From the NCBI GenBank assembly GCA_013423385.1, contig BLZA01000018.1:372001-436000 (forward strand): DNA of 64,000 nt. The letters run 5' to 3'. A program made the translations under genes and the position numbers. Under the pieces are notes generated by a model, which saw nothing but the letters and a program-made list of their open reading frames with translations, was not told the DNA's origin and made no database searches. The stretch's first letter is position 1. The number at the start of each line of letters is the position of its first letter. Origin of the DNA: Naganishia liquefaciens (Eukaryota > Basidiomycota > Tremellomycetes > Filobasidiales > Filobasidiaceae). Shown here piece after piece: positions 1 to 17,006 of the stretch.

Positions 1-294
1 CATATCTCGCCGTGCGAGAACTACCTACCTCATCAGTCCAGAAACAAGGTCTCGCTGTGATGCCAGAATTTCTACAGTCAAGGCATTGCTGGACGACCGC
101 TAACATCAATGGGCGTCTCAAGGCTACGCAGGTTGGAAGAAATACGTCTATCTGCAACATAGAGCACTGTCCGCAACGAAGACAAACAGCTCAGCTAATC
201 TCTATTTCATAATTTTTGTGTCTTCCGAACCACTACATCTGTAGGTCGAGGTTGATCGACCACCAGTATCGGAACCCTTTTTTTGCTGACGCGC
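1..294. other. Left edge, downstream of the reductase gene
   Basis: No supportable gene. A 66-codon open frame at 12-212 has no recognisable composition. The stretch probably holds the 3' untranslated region of the minus-strand reductase gene that ends at 295. Confidence 0.4.
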
Positions 295-1829
295 CTACTG
301 GCTCTTGGCCTTTTCCCTCTGCTGCTTCCTCAGGGCTCGCTGTCGGATGTCCTTGTGGAGACCTATGAAAAACGCAGAGCATTCAGTACTTCCCCTGGCA
401 AGACACGGCTGCAAAACGTACGCAGGTTGTACCAGATAGCAATGGACTCGGGAATGAAACCAACGACATAGTCCATCAAGGCATGAGTCCAAAACGGAGT
501 GGACTCATAAGCTCGGCCTTGAGCCCCTCGGTTAAGGCCGATGGAGCTGAGGACGGATCGAACGTAGGCATCGGGCGTAGGAACAAGAGGAGATGACTGT
601 CGGATCTTGGACATCTTAGAGACCTGTATGAATAGCAAATGACATTCAATCGAGGCTCTAGACGCGTGAAAAAGGATACTGACGACAAACGAGGGGACAA
701 TCAATCGGACAGTGATGCCGTCATCCTTGACTTCCTCTCCAATAGCCTTGGTCCAGGTAGCCAGGAATGCCTTTGATGCAGAGTATGTTGCGAGAAGGGG
801 CGAGGGGACTCGTGCACCGAAAGAACCAATGTTCAAGATCAGGCCGTTCTGCGTCTCGATCATTTTTGGCAGCACGATCTTGGTGATGGCGAGGACCGAG
901 TTGATGTTCTGCAAGCGGTAAAGAGAATAGCAGATAAGCGAAGAGCGCTCAAGTTGGACAGGAGACTTACGACTTGGAGGATGTTCGCGAGCTCCTGATC
1001 AGGAGTCTTGGCAAAAGGAACGGGCATGTAGTGGGAGACACCAGCGTTGTTGACTGTGAATTAAGGTTTCCGGCATGCTCAATTGAATGCTTGACCTAGA
1101 CACAGATCGAGGGCATGCTTACCCAGCACACCAACATCGATGCTTTGTATGGCAGACTCAAGTTCGGCAAAAGAAACATTTTTGTCGGCGAGATCAACGG
1201 CGACGAATTTTGTCTGAACCTTGTACTTGGTGCCTAATGCCCTCCAGATGACCGTCAGTCCGCCGCACTGTTAAAGCATGAATGCAAGACGTACCGATTT
1301 CCTGAGCGAGCTGGTCGAGGACTTGCTTGTTTCGAGAGACGAGCAAGACATTGAATCCAGCCTTGCCGAGCTGCTTCGCGAAGGATTCTCCAATACCCGA
1401 TGTGCAGCCGGTCACGACTATGATAGAACGGTAAGTGGGATAAAATAGGCTGCTTGAAGATTGAACCGCTCACCAGCCCATTTTCCCTCCTTGGCCCCGA
1501 AAGACTTCAACTGCAGACAGGCATAGTTTATAAGTAAACCAGACTCCTCGGCAACCCTCACGACTTACGCTGGAACCTCCGAACGCAAAGGTCTCCGCAA
1601 GGAAGGTGATCCAAGATACGACGAATCTGGCGAGGACGATAGCGCCGACGAGAGCGAGAAGGAAAGCTTGCATAGGCATATCGATGACTGCGGGAGCGTA
1701 AGTTTGAGCCATTCAACATATGCAACGTGCGATGCGTGACTCACTGAACTTTTGGTCGAGAATGGTGAAAACGTGGTGTGCGGGATTCGCGAGGTGAATT
1801 TCGCCACCAGTGGTCTTTTGATTGAGCAT
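295..1829 (-). CDS. IFA38: Very-long-chain 3-oxoacyl-CoA reductase (Ifa38/KAR type)
   Basis: An ER-membrane short-chain dehydrogenase that carries out the second step of very-long-chain fatty acid elongation, reducing 3-oxoacyl-CoA to 3-hydroxyacyl-CoA with NADPH. The protein is read from several exons. An N-terminal hydrophobic segment (MPMQAFLLALVGAIVLARF) precedes the nucleotide-binding motif TGCTSGIG. Further on come NNAG, a catalytic Ser in NIGSFGA and the YxxxK pair in YSASK. The C-terminus reads LHKDIRQRALRKQQREKAKSQ, like the basic ER-retention tails of yeast Ifa38, and is reached by removing an intron at 363-421. The start at 1829 opens a first exon beginning MLNQKTTGG; an intron with donor GTGAGT then leads to the membrane segment. 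The exact first exon is the least certain part. Confidence 0.87.
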
Positions 1830-2211
1830 CTTTGCGGTCCGTATCTGCTCTCTGTGCGACGTAGACTACGTTGCAATGTCGATTGACAGTCTTGGATCAC
1901 TGTCGAGAAAAAGTCGGCTATCGAGGGGGCTGATGGCCGGTCGATGCACGAAGGTGGAGGAGCTGTCTGAATTTCCGACGTTTCAGCCTCGACAACGGAA
2001 AGATGAAGAAATTAGCTAAAGATGTTCAAATAAAAGCCATAAACTGCGTGACGACATCACGGCGGTGATCGACAGGCGACGTCGAGCTCATCCTCATCCG
2101 GCTAGATGGCTAGATGTCGGAGGGTGAAACTATTTCTATTGCGCGCGCGAGATCTCCGTCACTTTGAAGGCCACTCAAGCGTCAAGAGCAGTCGTTGCCC
2201 CGCTTCCGGAA

Positions 2212-5200
2212 ATGCCGCCCTTCACCGCGTTTCCCTTGGTGTCCGGTATCAAGGACAAGGTGGATGCAGTGCTGACTGTGGGGACAACCGTCTATGTCGC
2301 TTGTACCGGAGGGATTCTACATGTGTACGACCTACAATACCCTCAAGATAGTGAGTCAATGAGCTTTCACCAATGCAGAAGGCTGACTGTCATCGCTAGT
2401 CGGGTCCAGTGTACCAAAAGCCAAGTTGCAGAAGACCAAGAAGGGCATTGCGCGGCGACCTATTGATCAATTGGGTTATATCGAAGATACAAATACCTTG
2501 GTAGTCTTGAGCGGTCAGTCCAATATCTGTGGAGACAGATCTTCACTTATTGATAGGCTCCAACGTAGATGCACAGATCACGTTATGGGATCTTCCAAAT
2601 CTCAAAAACCCAACCGTTCTTACTCAATTCAAGAATGTGCAGTCCTTCGGCATACACAACACGCTTCAACCGGCTGGGTCATTGATTGCTCGCAGTAATA
2701 AGAAGAAAACGGAACCGAAATTAACCGAGACGGCCAAGCTTGATGTCGTGAAACTGGGAGATATCTCCGTCGAGGAAGAAAAGGTCTCGGTCAGCACCGT
2801 GGTGATTGGATGCAGAAAGAGAGTAGCCGCAATGTCATGGTCGGGCGGGAAGCCTCTCGGAGGTACTAGGGTACGTGCATTCAACAGTCAAGATCGTCGT
2901 AGCGGCTGATGCCGTTTTTCAGGAACTCGTTCTGCCTCATTCCCCTCGTCTCGTCATCTTCCCGTCTGAGGTCTCAGCAGCCACTACCCATCTTCATGTT
3001 TCGCCGACCGATTTCTACATACTACGCATACCCTCATGGCCGTCTCCATCGACAATACCATTAACGTTCTCGGAAGCGCCAACAATCACGATACCATCTT
3101 CGGTCGTTGGCATATCTACAGGCACAAGAAGAGCGACGACCGGGGCTTCCGCTGATCATGTCGCAGGAGTCAATGCTCCCGAGAGATCTACTACGACGTC
3201 TCCGGCGAACACAACGGCGATTGCAACCTCTTCAACGGGGGGCGGCGTAACGGGTGCTTTCAGCGGTCTGGGTGGTTATATGGGCAAGGGACTCGGAGTT
3301 TTGCGAAGCGGGAGCGGCAACTCGAGCACCAGGATTGTTGGCTGTGCGATTACTCCGATTGAAAAAGAGGATTCTGTCGACGGGGACGCAGCCGGGGACG
3401 CCGTTCGGGAGGGACAGGTCTTGACAGTTCGAGAAGGTATGTTGCGGAAGTCCACGCTCGAGTTGCTGTAGAACTCAGGTCCCTGACAGGAACCGGGGTG
3501 TTCCTACATCAGGATGCAACACCTGCAAGAGATGTTGGCATCGCTTGGCCTTCACCGCCGGAAGATATTGGTATGTAAGCTTGGCACTATACCACTTATC
3601 AAACTAATGGCCCTGTGCTTGCGGTGACGATGCAGCGTTCTCTAACCCTTACATCCTCTCTGTACTCCCTCCCGCCAACCATTACTCGTCAGCAGCACAG
3701 TCGCAATCCGCCACATCAACATCATCCACAATAGAGATCCGTCTCGCGTCGACACTGAACACCCAGCAGATTGTGAAAATGCCGATACACGCTCTATCGA
3801 GCAGCCCAGCAGCTGCGACCAATGCTGCACAATCCGGAGCAACACTGCGGCTGCTGTCAACGGTGTTGCAACCGAAGTGTCAGGTGACATCTACCGATAC
3901 AAGCCTGACTCGTGGAGAACCCGTTGCTGCAGTCTATTTGTCCACACCAAATGACAAGTTGCTGCTTTCGACCGACGGCTCTACAGTATGGGCACTTCGA
4001 CAAGAAACATGGCGGGATCAATTGGACGAAATGATAAAGCTTGGAAGGTTTGATGATGGGTTGGGCTTGGTCAGGAGCTTGCGCCATTTCCAGAATGGAC
4101 TGAACAAGGATGATCTAGTAAGAGTAGCATCGTTACAGCAGACGAAGTTTTCTGATGCGAATCGCACTTCAGGACGATTATGAACGTAGATTGAGGACTT
4201 TGTCTGCGCTGTCATTGTTTTCGACCCAATCCTGGACTGCCGCATTCAACGAATTCATGGCGCTCGATATTACGCCGGCAAAGATCGTCGCACTCTTCCC
4301 GGCTGATCAGATTAGTGGTAGACTGCATATACCACAGGCGGAATGGGTCGAAGCCTTTGGAGGACCGATTGGCGGTAGACTCGTTCCGGCACCTTTGGAA
4401 GGTGAGGAGGATGAAGCTCTTTCTAAGGACAAGCAAGAACGTACAGACAAGGCTAGTGTTCTCGGCCATATGACACATCTGGGCTTAAAGAAAAAACCTA
4501 GTATGGACACCTTGACTGACAAAGCCAGCATACGGGAGGGCTCCCTCCATGCGGAACTTGGAGGCGAAGATTCGAGATCAAGCGAAGGATCCGTAAAGGA
4601 ATTCGCCGGTACGTAAACAGACAATACAACACTACTCAATCTCTTATTAAGGAGCACGCTTCTCCTTTCACGCAGTATACCCACCAGCAGCTGTGGAAAA
4701 TCTGATGATCTACCTTTCCGATCGGCGACAAAAGCTGGCAGGCGCTATTGCCGCTCTCGACCACCCGCTGCCATCGATAGACTCACTACCGGCTCTAAAG
4801 ACGGTTTCCACAACCGAGCTCATACACTACCCATCAGTTCCAATGACTGAACTCACCCCAGAAGAGCTTGTGAGGGTCTCACAAATCGTGTACACTGCCT
4901 TGATCAAGGTGTACTTGATGATTCGACCTAGCTTGGTCGGCAGTCTGTGTCGAATCGAAAATTGGTGCGAGGTCGAAGAAGTGGAGGAGCTACTCAAAGA
5001 ACGATCTGTGCGTCTGCTGACGTGCACTCGAAGTGGCGTGCTCACCTGTTTCCTTCGTCTGTGACAGCGATTTAGCGACTTGATTGATCTGTATCAGGGC
5101 AAGAAAATGCACCAAAAAGCCTTGGATTTACTTCGCGAGTGAGTGCCACTTTGATGCGACGATATTCATGTCCGCTAATCGGATCATCAGAACATCTCGA

Positions 5201-6532
5201 GACGAAGAAGACAAGTTGGACAAACTAGATCCCACAATACGCTATTTGCAGAAGCTCGGGCCGAAATACATCAATCTAATCCTTTCAGAGGCGAAATGGG
5301 TATTCAAGGAGGATGCTCAAATGGGAACCAGGGTAAGATGACGCCACAGCGGTTTTCGGGAGGGAGAACCTCATTGACTGAGGAACCACAATATCACAGA
5401 TCTTCGTTGCCGATGAGCCCGAGGTGGAGGCTCTACCGCGTCATGATGTCGCACAGTTTCTTGAAAATACCGACAAACCCGCGTGCATTCGATATCTCGA
5501 ATACATTATCAACGAACTAGGCGAAGCAGGACCTGATTTTCATGATAAAGTTGTGGAGATGTATTTGGCGGATGCCAAGCGCGACTGGGTAAAAGGATCG
5601 GAAGGTGTGTAGCAGTCTGCATGTGCTGACTGCACTCGGAGACGCCCGACTGATTTCTGGAATACAGATCCTCGGCAGGAATCTTATCGGCGTTTGCTGG
5701 ATTTCCTCCAGCGCTCTACCCAGTATCGACCAGAGAGACTTCTTGGAAAGCCCGATGTGGATGGTGGGTCAGAAATGATCTCCCAATCTGATTTTCATCC
5801 ATTAATACCCTCGAAGATATGCCGCGGGCCAGAGCCCTGCTGCTCGGACGGATGGGTAATCATGAGGCAGCGCTGCAGATCTATGTCAATCGTCTGGAAA
5901 GCTATGCAGATGCAGAGGAGTGAACATTGTCTGAAGACTACATGCTAGATACAGCGCTAACAAAATTGGCATTCAGGTATTGTGGCAAGGTATACCAAAA
6001 TGAGCCAAATCCCAAAGGCGTCTTCCTTCAGTTGCTGCGGATCTACCTCCATCCGGTTAACGGACAGAAACCAAGATTAGAGCCGGCTTTGAAGCTAATA
6101 GCCACGCACGGAACCCGTATCGATGCTCAAGAAGTGCTGGACCTTCTCCCCTCAGTGGTGACGATGCAGGATGTGCGCGAATTCTTCGTCAAGACATTGC
6201 GAGATGGCCACGCCAAAATCAATCAGTCCGTGATTACCAAGCAACTTCTTCAGTCGCGCAAGGAACAGGTCGACCGAGGATTAATGAAAATGCAGCAAAA
6301 GCGGGTTCGCATTACAGATATACGCATGTCGGTGTCGACATACGAATCTCGAGCTTCGCATCTAATACCTTCTTTTTCAGTTGTCCACATTGTCATAAGC
6401 GCATAGGGCAATCTGCGATCGCAGTACACGCTCCGAGGTATGTGTTTCAGAACGTCTGATCAGCGCCAGGCTGACGCCGTTTGCTGCAGCGGTATTGTGA
6501 CGCATTACCAGTGCCGTAGGGAGGGGCCATGA
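2212..6532 (+). CDS. VPS39: VPS39/VAM6, HOPS tethering subunit
   Basis: A vacuole/late-endosome tethering protein that binds Rab7/Ypt7 in the HOPS complex. The first part is a CNH-type beta-propeller (PLVSGIKDKVDAVLTVGTTVYV...). The middle and C-terminal parts follow human VPS39 segment by segment: a clathrin-like alpha-solenoid with a Vps39 domain near FLQLLRIYLHP and EVLDLLPSVVTMQDVREF, then a terminal Cys-rich motif (CPHCHKRIGQSA ... HYQC). Many short introns are needed; one splits the codons before the CPHC exon. The start at 2212 (MPPFTAFPLV) is the first ATG in the propeller frame, because upstream in-frame sequence has a stop and no ATG. The end at 6532 gives HYQCRREGP. The related CORVET subunit Vps3/TGFBRAP1 shares this architecture and is the main alternative. 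Confidence 0.87.
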
Positions 6533-6809
6533 CTGATTGACGACGGGATGAGTCAGTCCGACAAGGCATGAAGTCCGGCAGTACTACCACTGCTTATATC
6601 CTGAACATTGGCCAATCAGCGATGCAGGTAGTGGGGACATAGATCCTGGTAACCGCAATCGAGTTGTATCGCTTGCATGCATTACAGGTTAAATTTATCA
6701 CGCGCCAACAGCTAGGGTCTCGTTATCTTCCCATGCTGTGACGCCGAACGCTGTACTGCATAAGCACTAAGCCCCTTAGCCAGAGCACGGTCGTTCCACA
6801 AGTGTCTCG

Positions 6810-11560
<4,751 letters not shown>

Positions 11561-12059
11561 GATCTCGATGTCGAAAGCGCGTCTCCTAACGGGATCCTGG
11601 CAGCGAAAGAAAGGGCTTCAAGCTACCAGAGCTTTCAACACCTTGGCATCAGCCCTGAGATGTCAAGGTTGGAGTACGTCAAGTACGCTGGCCGAAGAGC
11701 AGTCGAAGCAGACGAGCGGTACGCCGACATCAAAGTGAGCATGAATAGGAGCTTCCTTAGCTGCTTCACCTGCTGCTTCCGTTTCAGAATTAGTTCAGGG
11801 GTTCCAAATTTCCCGCTAACACCGCTACAATTTGGCTACAACATCGACTCTAAATCTTCATTTCTCCCTCAAGAAGAATCAGTAGTAATCAGTGGCAGAA
11901 AGCTGAACCGGCCTTCGCTCCGCATTTCGGCCCGGACAGCAACCTGCTGTCGACGCTGTGATTATCGCCCGACTGACGAGTGTCTCTGGAGTATAATGTA
12001 CGAGCTGGAGAGAGCACCTAGGCACGACAAGAAGCATTCGCAAGCACCTTGATCCCGCC
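11561..12059. other. Divergent promoter region, RecQ helicase / glyoxalase
   Basis: About 500 bases between two divergent start codons. Open frames here (for example at 11514-11738 and 11660-12052) overlap the RecQ start or lack recognisable composition. I see no clear TATA box or repeat. Confidence 0.4.
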
Positions 12060-12605
12060 ATGTCCTTTATCACTGAGATCGCACACATCAACCTTACTGT
12101 GCCGCGGGGAACACTTGAGACGGCAGCAGAATTCTATGGCGAGACATTGGCCTTGACGAGAGTACCAGTCCCGTCTGCACAGACGAAAGAGCTTGCATGG
12201 TGGGTCCTTCTTCTCTTTCCCCTCACACTATCTAAGACATTACGTCCGTTCAGGTTCAATATCGGGTCTTCCGGACAACAAGTGCACATTGCTTTCCCAG
12301 CAAGTGAAACGGAGCTGGAAGACAAGACCACTCGTCGCCACGCGTGCTTCAAGCTTGCTTCACCGAATGCTCTGCAAGAGCTGCAAGCCAGGATCTACGC
12401 GCACCATGAGAAAGGAGGGGATAGCGCTCCATCGCAGGCTGACAAGCCAGGGGACGTCAACAGTGGTGAGTCCGAAAACGTCAAGGTATCATCAGCTTGC
12501 GTCACCTGACGATCGTGTGTATCGACAGGTGCGCAAGGAAAGGAATATCCGACGAGATTCTTCGCTAGGGACTACGCAGGCAACAGACTCGAGTTCAGTC
12601 TATGA
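12060..12605 (+). CDS. Glyoxalase/bleomycin-resistance/dioxygenase-fold protein
   Basis: A small protein of the vicinal-oxygen-chelate fold. The reading is MSFITEIAHINLTVPRGTLE...FYGETLALTRVPV, then after an intron FNIGSSGQQVHIAFP...RHACFKL, then after a second intron KEYPTRFFARDYAGNRLEF. This order (HINL, IGSSGQQVHIAF, RHACFKL, F.RDYAGNRLEF) is the usual beta-alpha-beta pattern, with His near the start, His in the middle and Glu in the last strand as likely metal ligands. Intron 1 begins GTGGGT after GCATG; intron 2 begins GTGAGT and ends GACAG just before GTGCGCAAG. The substrate cannot be told from sequence. It converges on the STN1-like gene with 99 bases between stops. Confidence 0.75.
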
Positions 12606-12704
12606 AGAGGCGCTCGCCGCTCTGAAAAGGGCAAGCGATCTTCCGAATTGTCGATCGTCGATAAAACGAATCTCCTGTACGATATACCTATACGATATAC
12701 CGTC

Positions 12705-15090
12705 CTACAAACGCGAATGTGTGGGCCACCACCCCTCGCCCCAGGACCTGACGAATTTCGCTTCCGCCAGATCTTCCATTCCATCTTCCACAACAGCCAA
12801 TTGACACCTTTCCCATCTCTCATGCAGCGTCTGCAATCGTGACCAGACCTCGGCCGGCGTTAACCCGTGTGCCTTTCGCCTGTCGTTATGAGGGATATAC
12901 ACCCTGCTCCGCTGGTAGGCTTCGACATGCAGAATATGTAGTATTGCCATTCCAAGCACGGGAAGCGTCAAGGGGAGGTAACCTATGGGATCGTTCTTGC
13001 TTTGCAAGATTCGTTTGACAATGTCGGGCTTTTCCAGTGACGAGTCGCTGTCCGAAGGGTGTCCAGTGTATTTCGCAGGAGCTTCCCACATGCTGTAGTC
13101 GAAAGTTGCATTTGCGATCGACAAGCGAGAAGCGTCGCCGAGAGTAGTGTTGGCGGAGGAAGCGTTTCCGATGAGCGATCCGTTTGAATCGTATGAAGCC
13201 TCGAAACTTCGCGAGTTCTTCTTGGCCCGTCTTACAATGGCTTCCGCTCGTATCGCCTCTTTATCCGCGTCACTCATGCTGACTTCAATGACAGATCCGT
13301 CCGTTGCAACCATCAATCGGAAACAATGTTGCAAAAGTTTCCGCATTTTCCAGCCCCGTTCAGCACGTCGAGTCCGGGAATCTTTGTACATCGAAGCGAA
13401 AGCGGGCTTCTTCGTCTTTGCCGCGTCAGCTGCGAGAGGTTCGCTGACCAGCTTGCCGGCCGCCTTGAGCTCGTTCCGGCGTCGCATATAGATTTCATTC
13501 TCCGTTGCCTGTTCCATCCGCACGAATCGATGAGCAAATATCCGAAGATGGGGAACGTGGACGAGGTGCTCCAACCCGAAAGCACAGTTAACCGGCTTAG
13601 GGAGAGAGTTTCCACAGTCGTTCGACGATGATTCACTTAGTCTGCTGCCGTTGAATTTGACAGGGGTCAGAGGCCGTCTTCTCCTCGATCGTAATATCGT
13701 GAAGAGGTCGTTTGATCCCTTTGAAGCTGCCTTGGGCGTCGTTTCGAGGTCGTCTACATCGTCTTGCAGATCAAACACTAGCGCTTGCTTGCATTTCTGA
13801 CGATCTCTCGCCATCTGGAATTCGGAAATTTCTTGCGTCGGCCAAGCTAACTCCGGCATGTATCTCGCGGCTTCTCTGATTGCTTGGTCAGACTCGAGAT
13901 CGGCAGACCAGTGCACTTCGGTTTGTATTCGCAGGTATTCCATCAAATATCGCCGGAACTGACTGTCGTTAAGGTGATCTCTACTGAGTTTGCAAGGATG
14001 ACGCAACTGTTTAGGTTGGAGGGCTGAGCCGTGTAATGCAGCATGATGCAAGATACACTCACACTGGCGGTCGGTTGGGAAGCACTACTGCTGTAAACCT
14101 GACTCTTGTCACTCGGATCGAAAGCCGTCAACTCAGAAGCAGTCCCGTCAAAGTCTACCGCCTGGGTTTTCTGGGTGAGCGTTTGCGTAGCTTGTATTTT
14201 ACTAGTTGAGGATGAGGTTATTGCAAGCATACTCTCGTATGGCTTTAGCTGGAAGGGTACGTTGTAGATTTCCTTCTTTCGCAGATCTACGTCTTCGAAG
14301 TGTGTGTATTCGTCCCAAGGTGTCGCTTGATCTGGCTTCCAAGATTAGATTCCGAAATCAGATCGCGAAAAAAAGGACTTACCTATGCTGCCTTCCTGGT
14401 CCACGACTACCTCTCTAAGTACTTCTCCATTCCGTCTCGACCATTCTTTGACCCTGCCTCTGATGCGAACGATATCTCCCACTGTGACATCCGGATAGAT
14501 ATGCCGCTTATATTTGGTCGTTTTCTCCAGATCCAACAGCTTACGTCGTTCGGCAGCGGTCAAGTACCTTCGATGACTCGTTCGAGTCGCTTTGTGGACC
14601 GAGAGATCTCGCTGTGGTCGTTGAACCTTATCGACAAGCTCGTATTTGAGCGTCTTTGAAACGGAGAGAACGTATGTGCCATTGCCGTCGTCCACTTGAA
14701 GCGATGTCAGGCTGGCATTCTTGGGAGCACATCAGTCCCAAAATGCTTACAGGTCAATACCATCTTCAATGCGGGATCTGCATGATCCTTCTCCAATGGC
14801 AAATAGCCTATGCTTGAAATCCATCCAATGACATCTACGCTGCGAAAGGGGCATTGATCGAGCAGAAAGATTGGCTCAGCTGTGGTTAGATATAAAGTCA
14901 GCAGTATGGACTTCAAGAAGCTGATAGACTCGCCATAAGCCTGATTTCTGCGTATTGTTGGCGCTTCATAGATATCAGGTATTGTGCACTTGATAATCGC
15001 TGCGGGATGGCCGGTCCAAATTTGCAGCTGTTCATAGGAACACTGATCAGCGGGTGGCACCTGCCACCCACCAGCAGACGAGTACGACAT
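12705..15090 (-). CDS. STN1: Probable STN1, telomere CST-complex OB-fold protein
   Basis: The N-terminal half looks like the Stn1 OB fold: PIFLLDQCPFRSVDVIGWIS, then across an intron LTLDDGNGTYVLSV, then HIYPDVTVGDIVRIRGRVKEW. A Ser/Thr-rich linker leads to LRHPCKLSRDHLNDSQFRRY and a conserved-looking stretch EYLRIQTEVHWSADLESDQAIREAA split over this region, then a long basic and acidic C-terminal part ending at 12705. In known fungi Stn1 works with Ten1 to cap telomeres and to recruit polymerase alpha. A 54-nt stretch at 14880-14933 reads as an in-frame insertion but has the marks of a GC-AG intron. Other OB-fold proteins such as RPA2 are the alternative, but the DDGNG strand and the long C-terminus favour Stn1. 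Confidence 0.62.
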
Positions 15091-15938
15091 CGCTAACGCG
15101 TCGATGGCATAGTTCTAGCAGCCTGGAAAAGCTCGAGCACTTCTCTCCAGTGCCGTAGAGTGTAGATGATCATCTGTTTACGATTTACAGCATATGCCAT
15201 CAAGGACGTTGTGACTTTGAGCGGAATCAAATGCAGTGTGAGACATGGACAGCCAGCGTTGTGGAGAGCCTGGAGGTTTTCGATTGCAAACTTCTCCAGG
15301 TCTCGTACCAGTCCCTACAACCGCTACACCCATTACCACCAGATACATTTAATCTTTTCTCGCCTATCCCATGCGGTCCTGCGTTCTGATGCTACAACAT
15401 GGATTTGTGCGTCCGAGAAGGGCATCCTGCGTTCGGTGCCTGCGATGCCACTTGCCGCGCCTGGAGTACGATGTGGTCTTGACTCATTGCCACAAATTTG
15501 AAAACAGCTCAGCAAGCTCCTGTATATCGTGATGGTCGGTCTAACTCAACACTCACCCCTTTTACAATTCTGATGCCTACTTACGAAGGGGGTTTGTCAG
15601 CTCCTGTGCGCAATCTCGCCCCCTTCTGCACGGGCTGTCAATTGCATGAGCAGTCTGGACAACGTAAGTAGTCAGTCCGGAGATGCGCTTATTCTGCTAA
15701 CTGCACTATTCTTGATGAGTCGCGTATGGCCGCGTATGGCGTAGATACAAGATACAAGATACAAGATACAAGATACAAGATACAAGATACAAGATACAAG
15801 ATACAAGATACAAGATACAAGATACAACATGTGAAGTCTAGATTGTTTCCCATTTGTTCAGCCTCCTATGCCGCGGTGTTTGTCAATCTTCGAGAATGAG
15901 CGTTGGAGATTTACTGCAGGGAATGGAGCCATATCGTA
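15091..15938. other. Intergenic region with a 7-bp minisatellite
   Basis: Between the STN1-like start and the end of BTB gene 1. It holds a 10-bp duplication (CGCGTATGGC twice, 15721-15740) directly beside the heptamer array. No convincing coding sequence. Confidence 0.5.
15744..15827. repeat. Minisatellite (GATACAA)x12
   Basis: Twelve perfect copies of the 7-bp unit GATACAA in tandem, preceded by two copies of CGCGTATGGC. Perfect identity between copies suggests recent expansion. A seven-base unit cannot expand inside a gene without shifting frame, which fits its intergenic place. Confidence 0.97.
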
Positions 15939-17006
15939 TCAGCGACATGCAGCCTTTAAGCATTCCACGTCGTTCGCGCATACACTTACAGTACGCCCTT
16001 TTAACTCGATTTCGACATCGTGGACAGCATTTAAAAACCTTATCGCAACGCATTGCCATTCGTGAGCGGTTTCTGGTTTACCCCATGGTCCCGCTGCCAA
16101 TGACGCAAAAGCCTGATGATAAGCCAGTGAAGCTTTATAGCCAAGGGCGATACCGAATCGTAGGCTGACATTCGAGGCGTCTAGCAATGCCCGTTTCAGG
16201 TCGCTTGAGGTCGCGAATGGGTATAGCATCGCTGTTGGCGATCGAAAGGACGCCGACCGAAAGAATTGGGGATTTCCGTAGTACAGATCGTCGGGATTTA
16301 CTCTCCATAAAGATTCAATTGCGTGTTGTGACATACGTAAATCTATCTCGGGTCCATTGCAGGCGAGAACGAGAGCATCAATCGGGCTTTCGTGAAGCCA
16401 GAAGTTGCAAATATCGGTGAACCAGGGTCGATGACTGTCAAGTTGGTATTTCCTTGCAATCTGATACAATCGAGCGGCTTGAGTCCAGCTGTTGTGGCGA
16501 TAATCGAGTTCGTTCATGCGACCGGTGATGACAAGCAAGACGATATCCCAGTCTTCAGAATTCTCTGTTAGCGGTAGAGGATCCTTTGCGCTTGTCGACG
16601 GTTTCGAGTCTGACAACATATCCCGGAAGAAGCCGCTTGATGTGACGCTTAGCATTCACAGCTTGGGCAAAAAGAGACAGATAATGTCTTACCTGTTCGC
16701 TTTCAGAAAATAATCATGAACCCTGTAGAGGACATGATCACTGGTTTCGAGTATAATGTCGGCCGAAGGATCGTTGAACAGCTCGCTATTCCTGCTTTCT
16801 GTCTTGACGGTTTCGGACTGAACAGCCAATTCGGCATTGTTCCTCTGTTGTTCCCGGTGTTGGATCGCTACATCCCTGTGAAGACCGGTTATGCCAGCGG
16901 TGAGCTGCGCAACAACCGTGTTCCTGGGAAAGCCCAGAGGGGTTGTGGAAGCAGAGCTCATCGTGTCCGATGTTGACGGAACGAGCACCGCTTCTTGAGC
17001 CCACAA
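15939..17006 (-). CDS. BTB/POZ-like domain protein, copy 1
   Basis: Two exons. Exon 1 ends in a BTB-type opening (DPSADIILETSDHVLYRVHDYFLKANR). The intron (donor GTAAGA) ends at CATCAAG, so the next residues are SGFFRDML. The region after that is alpha-helical and keeps LTENSEDWDIVLLVITG, YQIARKYQLD and HRPWFTDICNFW. This is the layout of fungal BTB/POZ proteins, where the substrate is first read as V.LYRVH..L...S.FF..ML. The target or partner is unknown. A paralogue lies at 37474-38601 with the same intron position. Two TGACTCA sites lie about 180-210 bases upstream. The start could also be the inner Met of MSSASTTPLG. Confidence 0.75.

Noticed and set aside
1736-1742. TGACTCA as a bZIP site in the reductase gene
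   Set aside because: It is the reverse complement of a GTGAGTCA splice donor, so its presence is explained by splicing.
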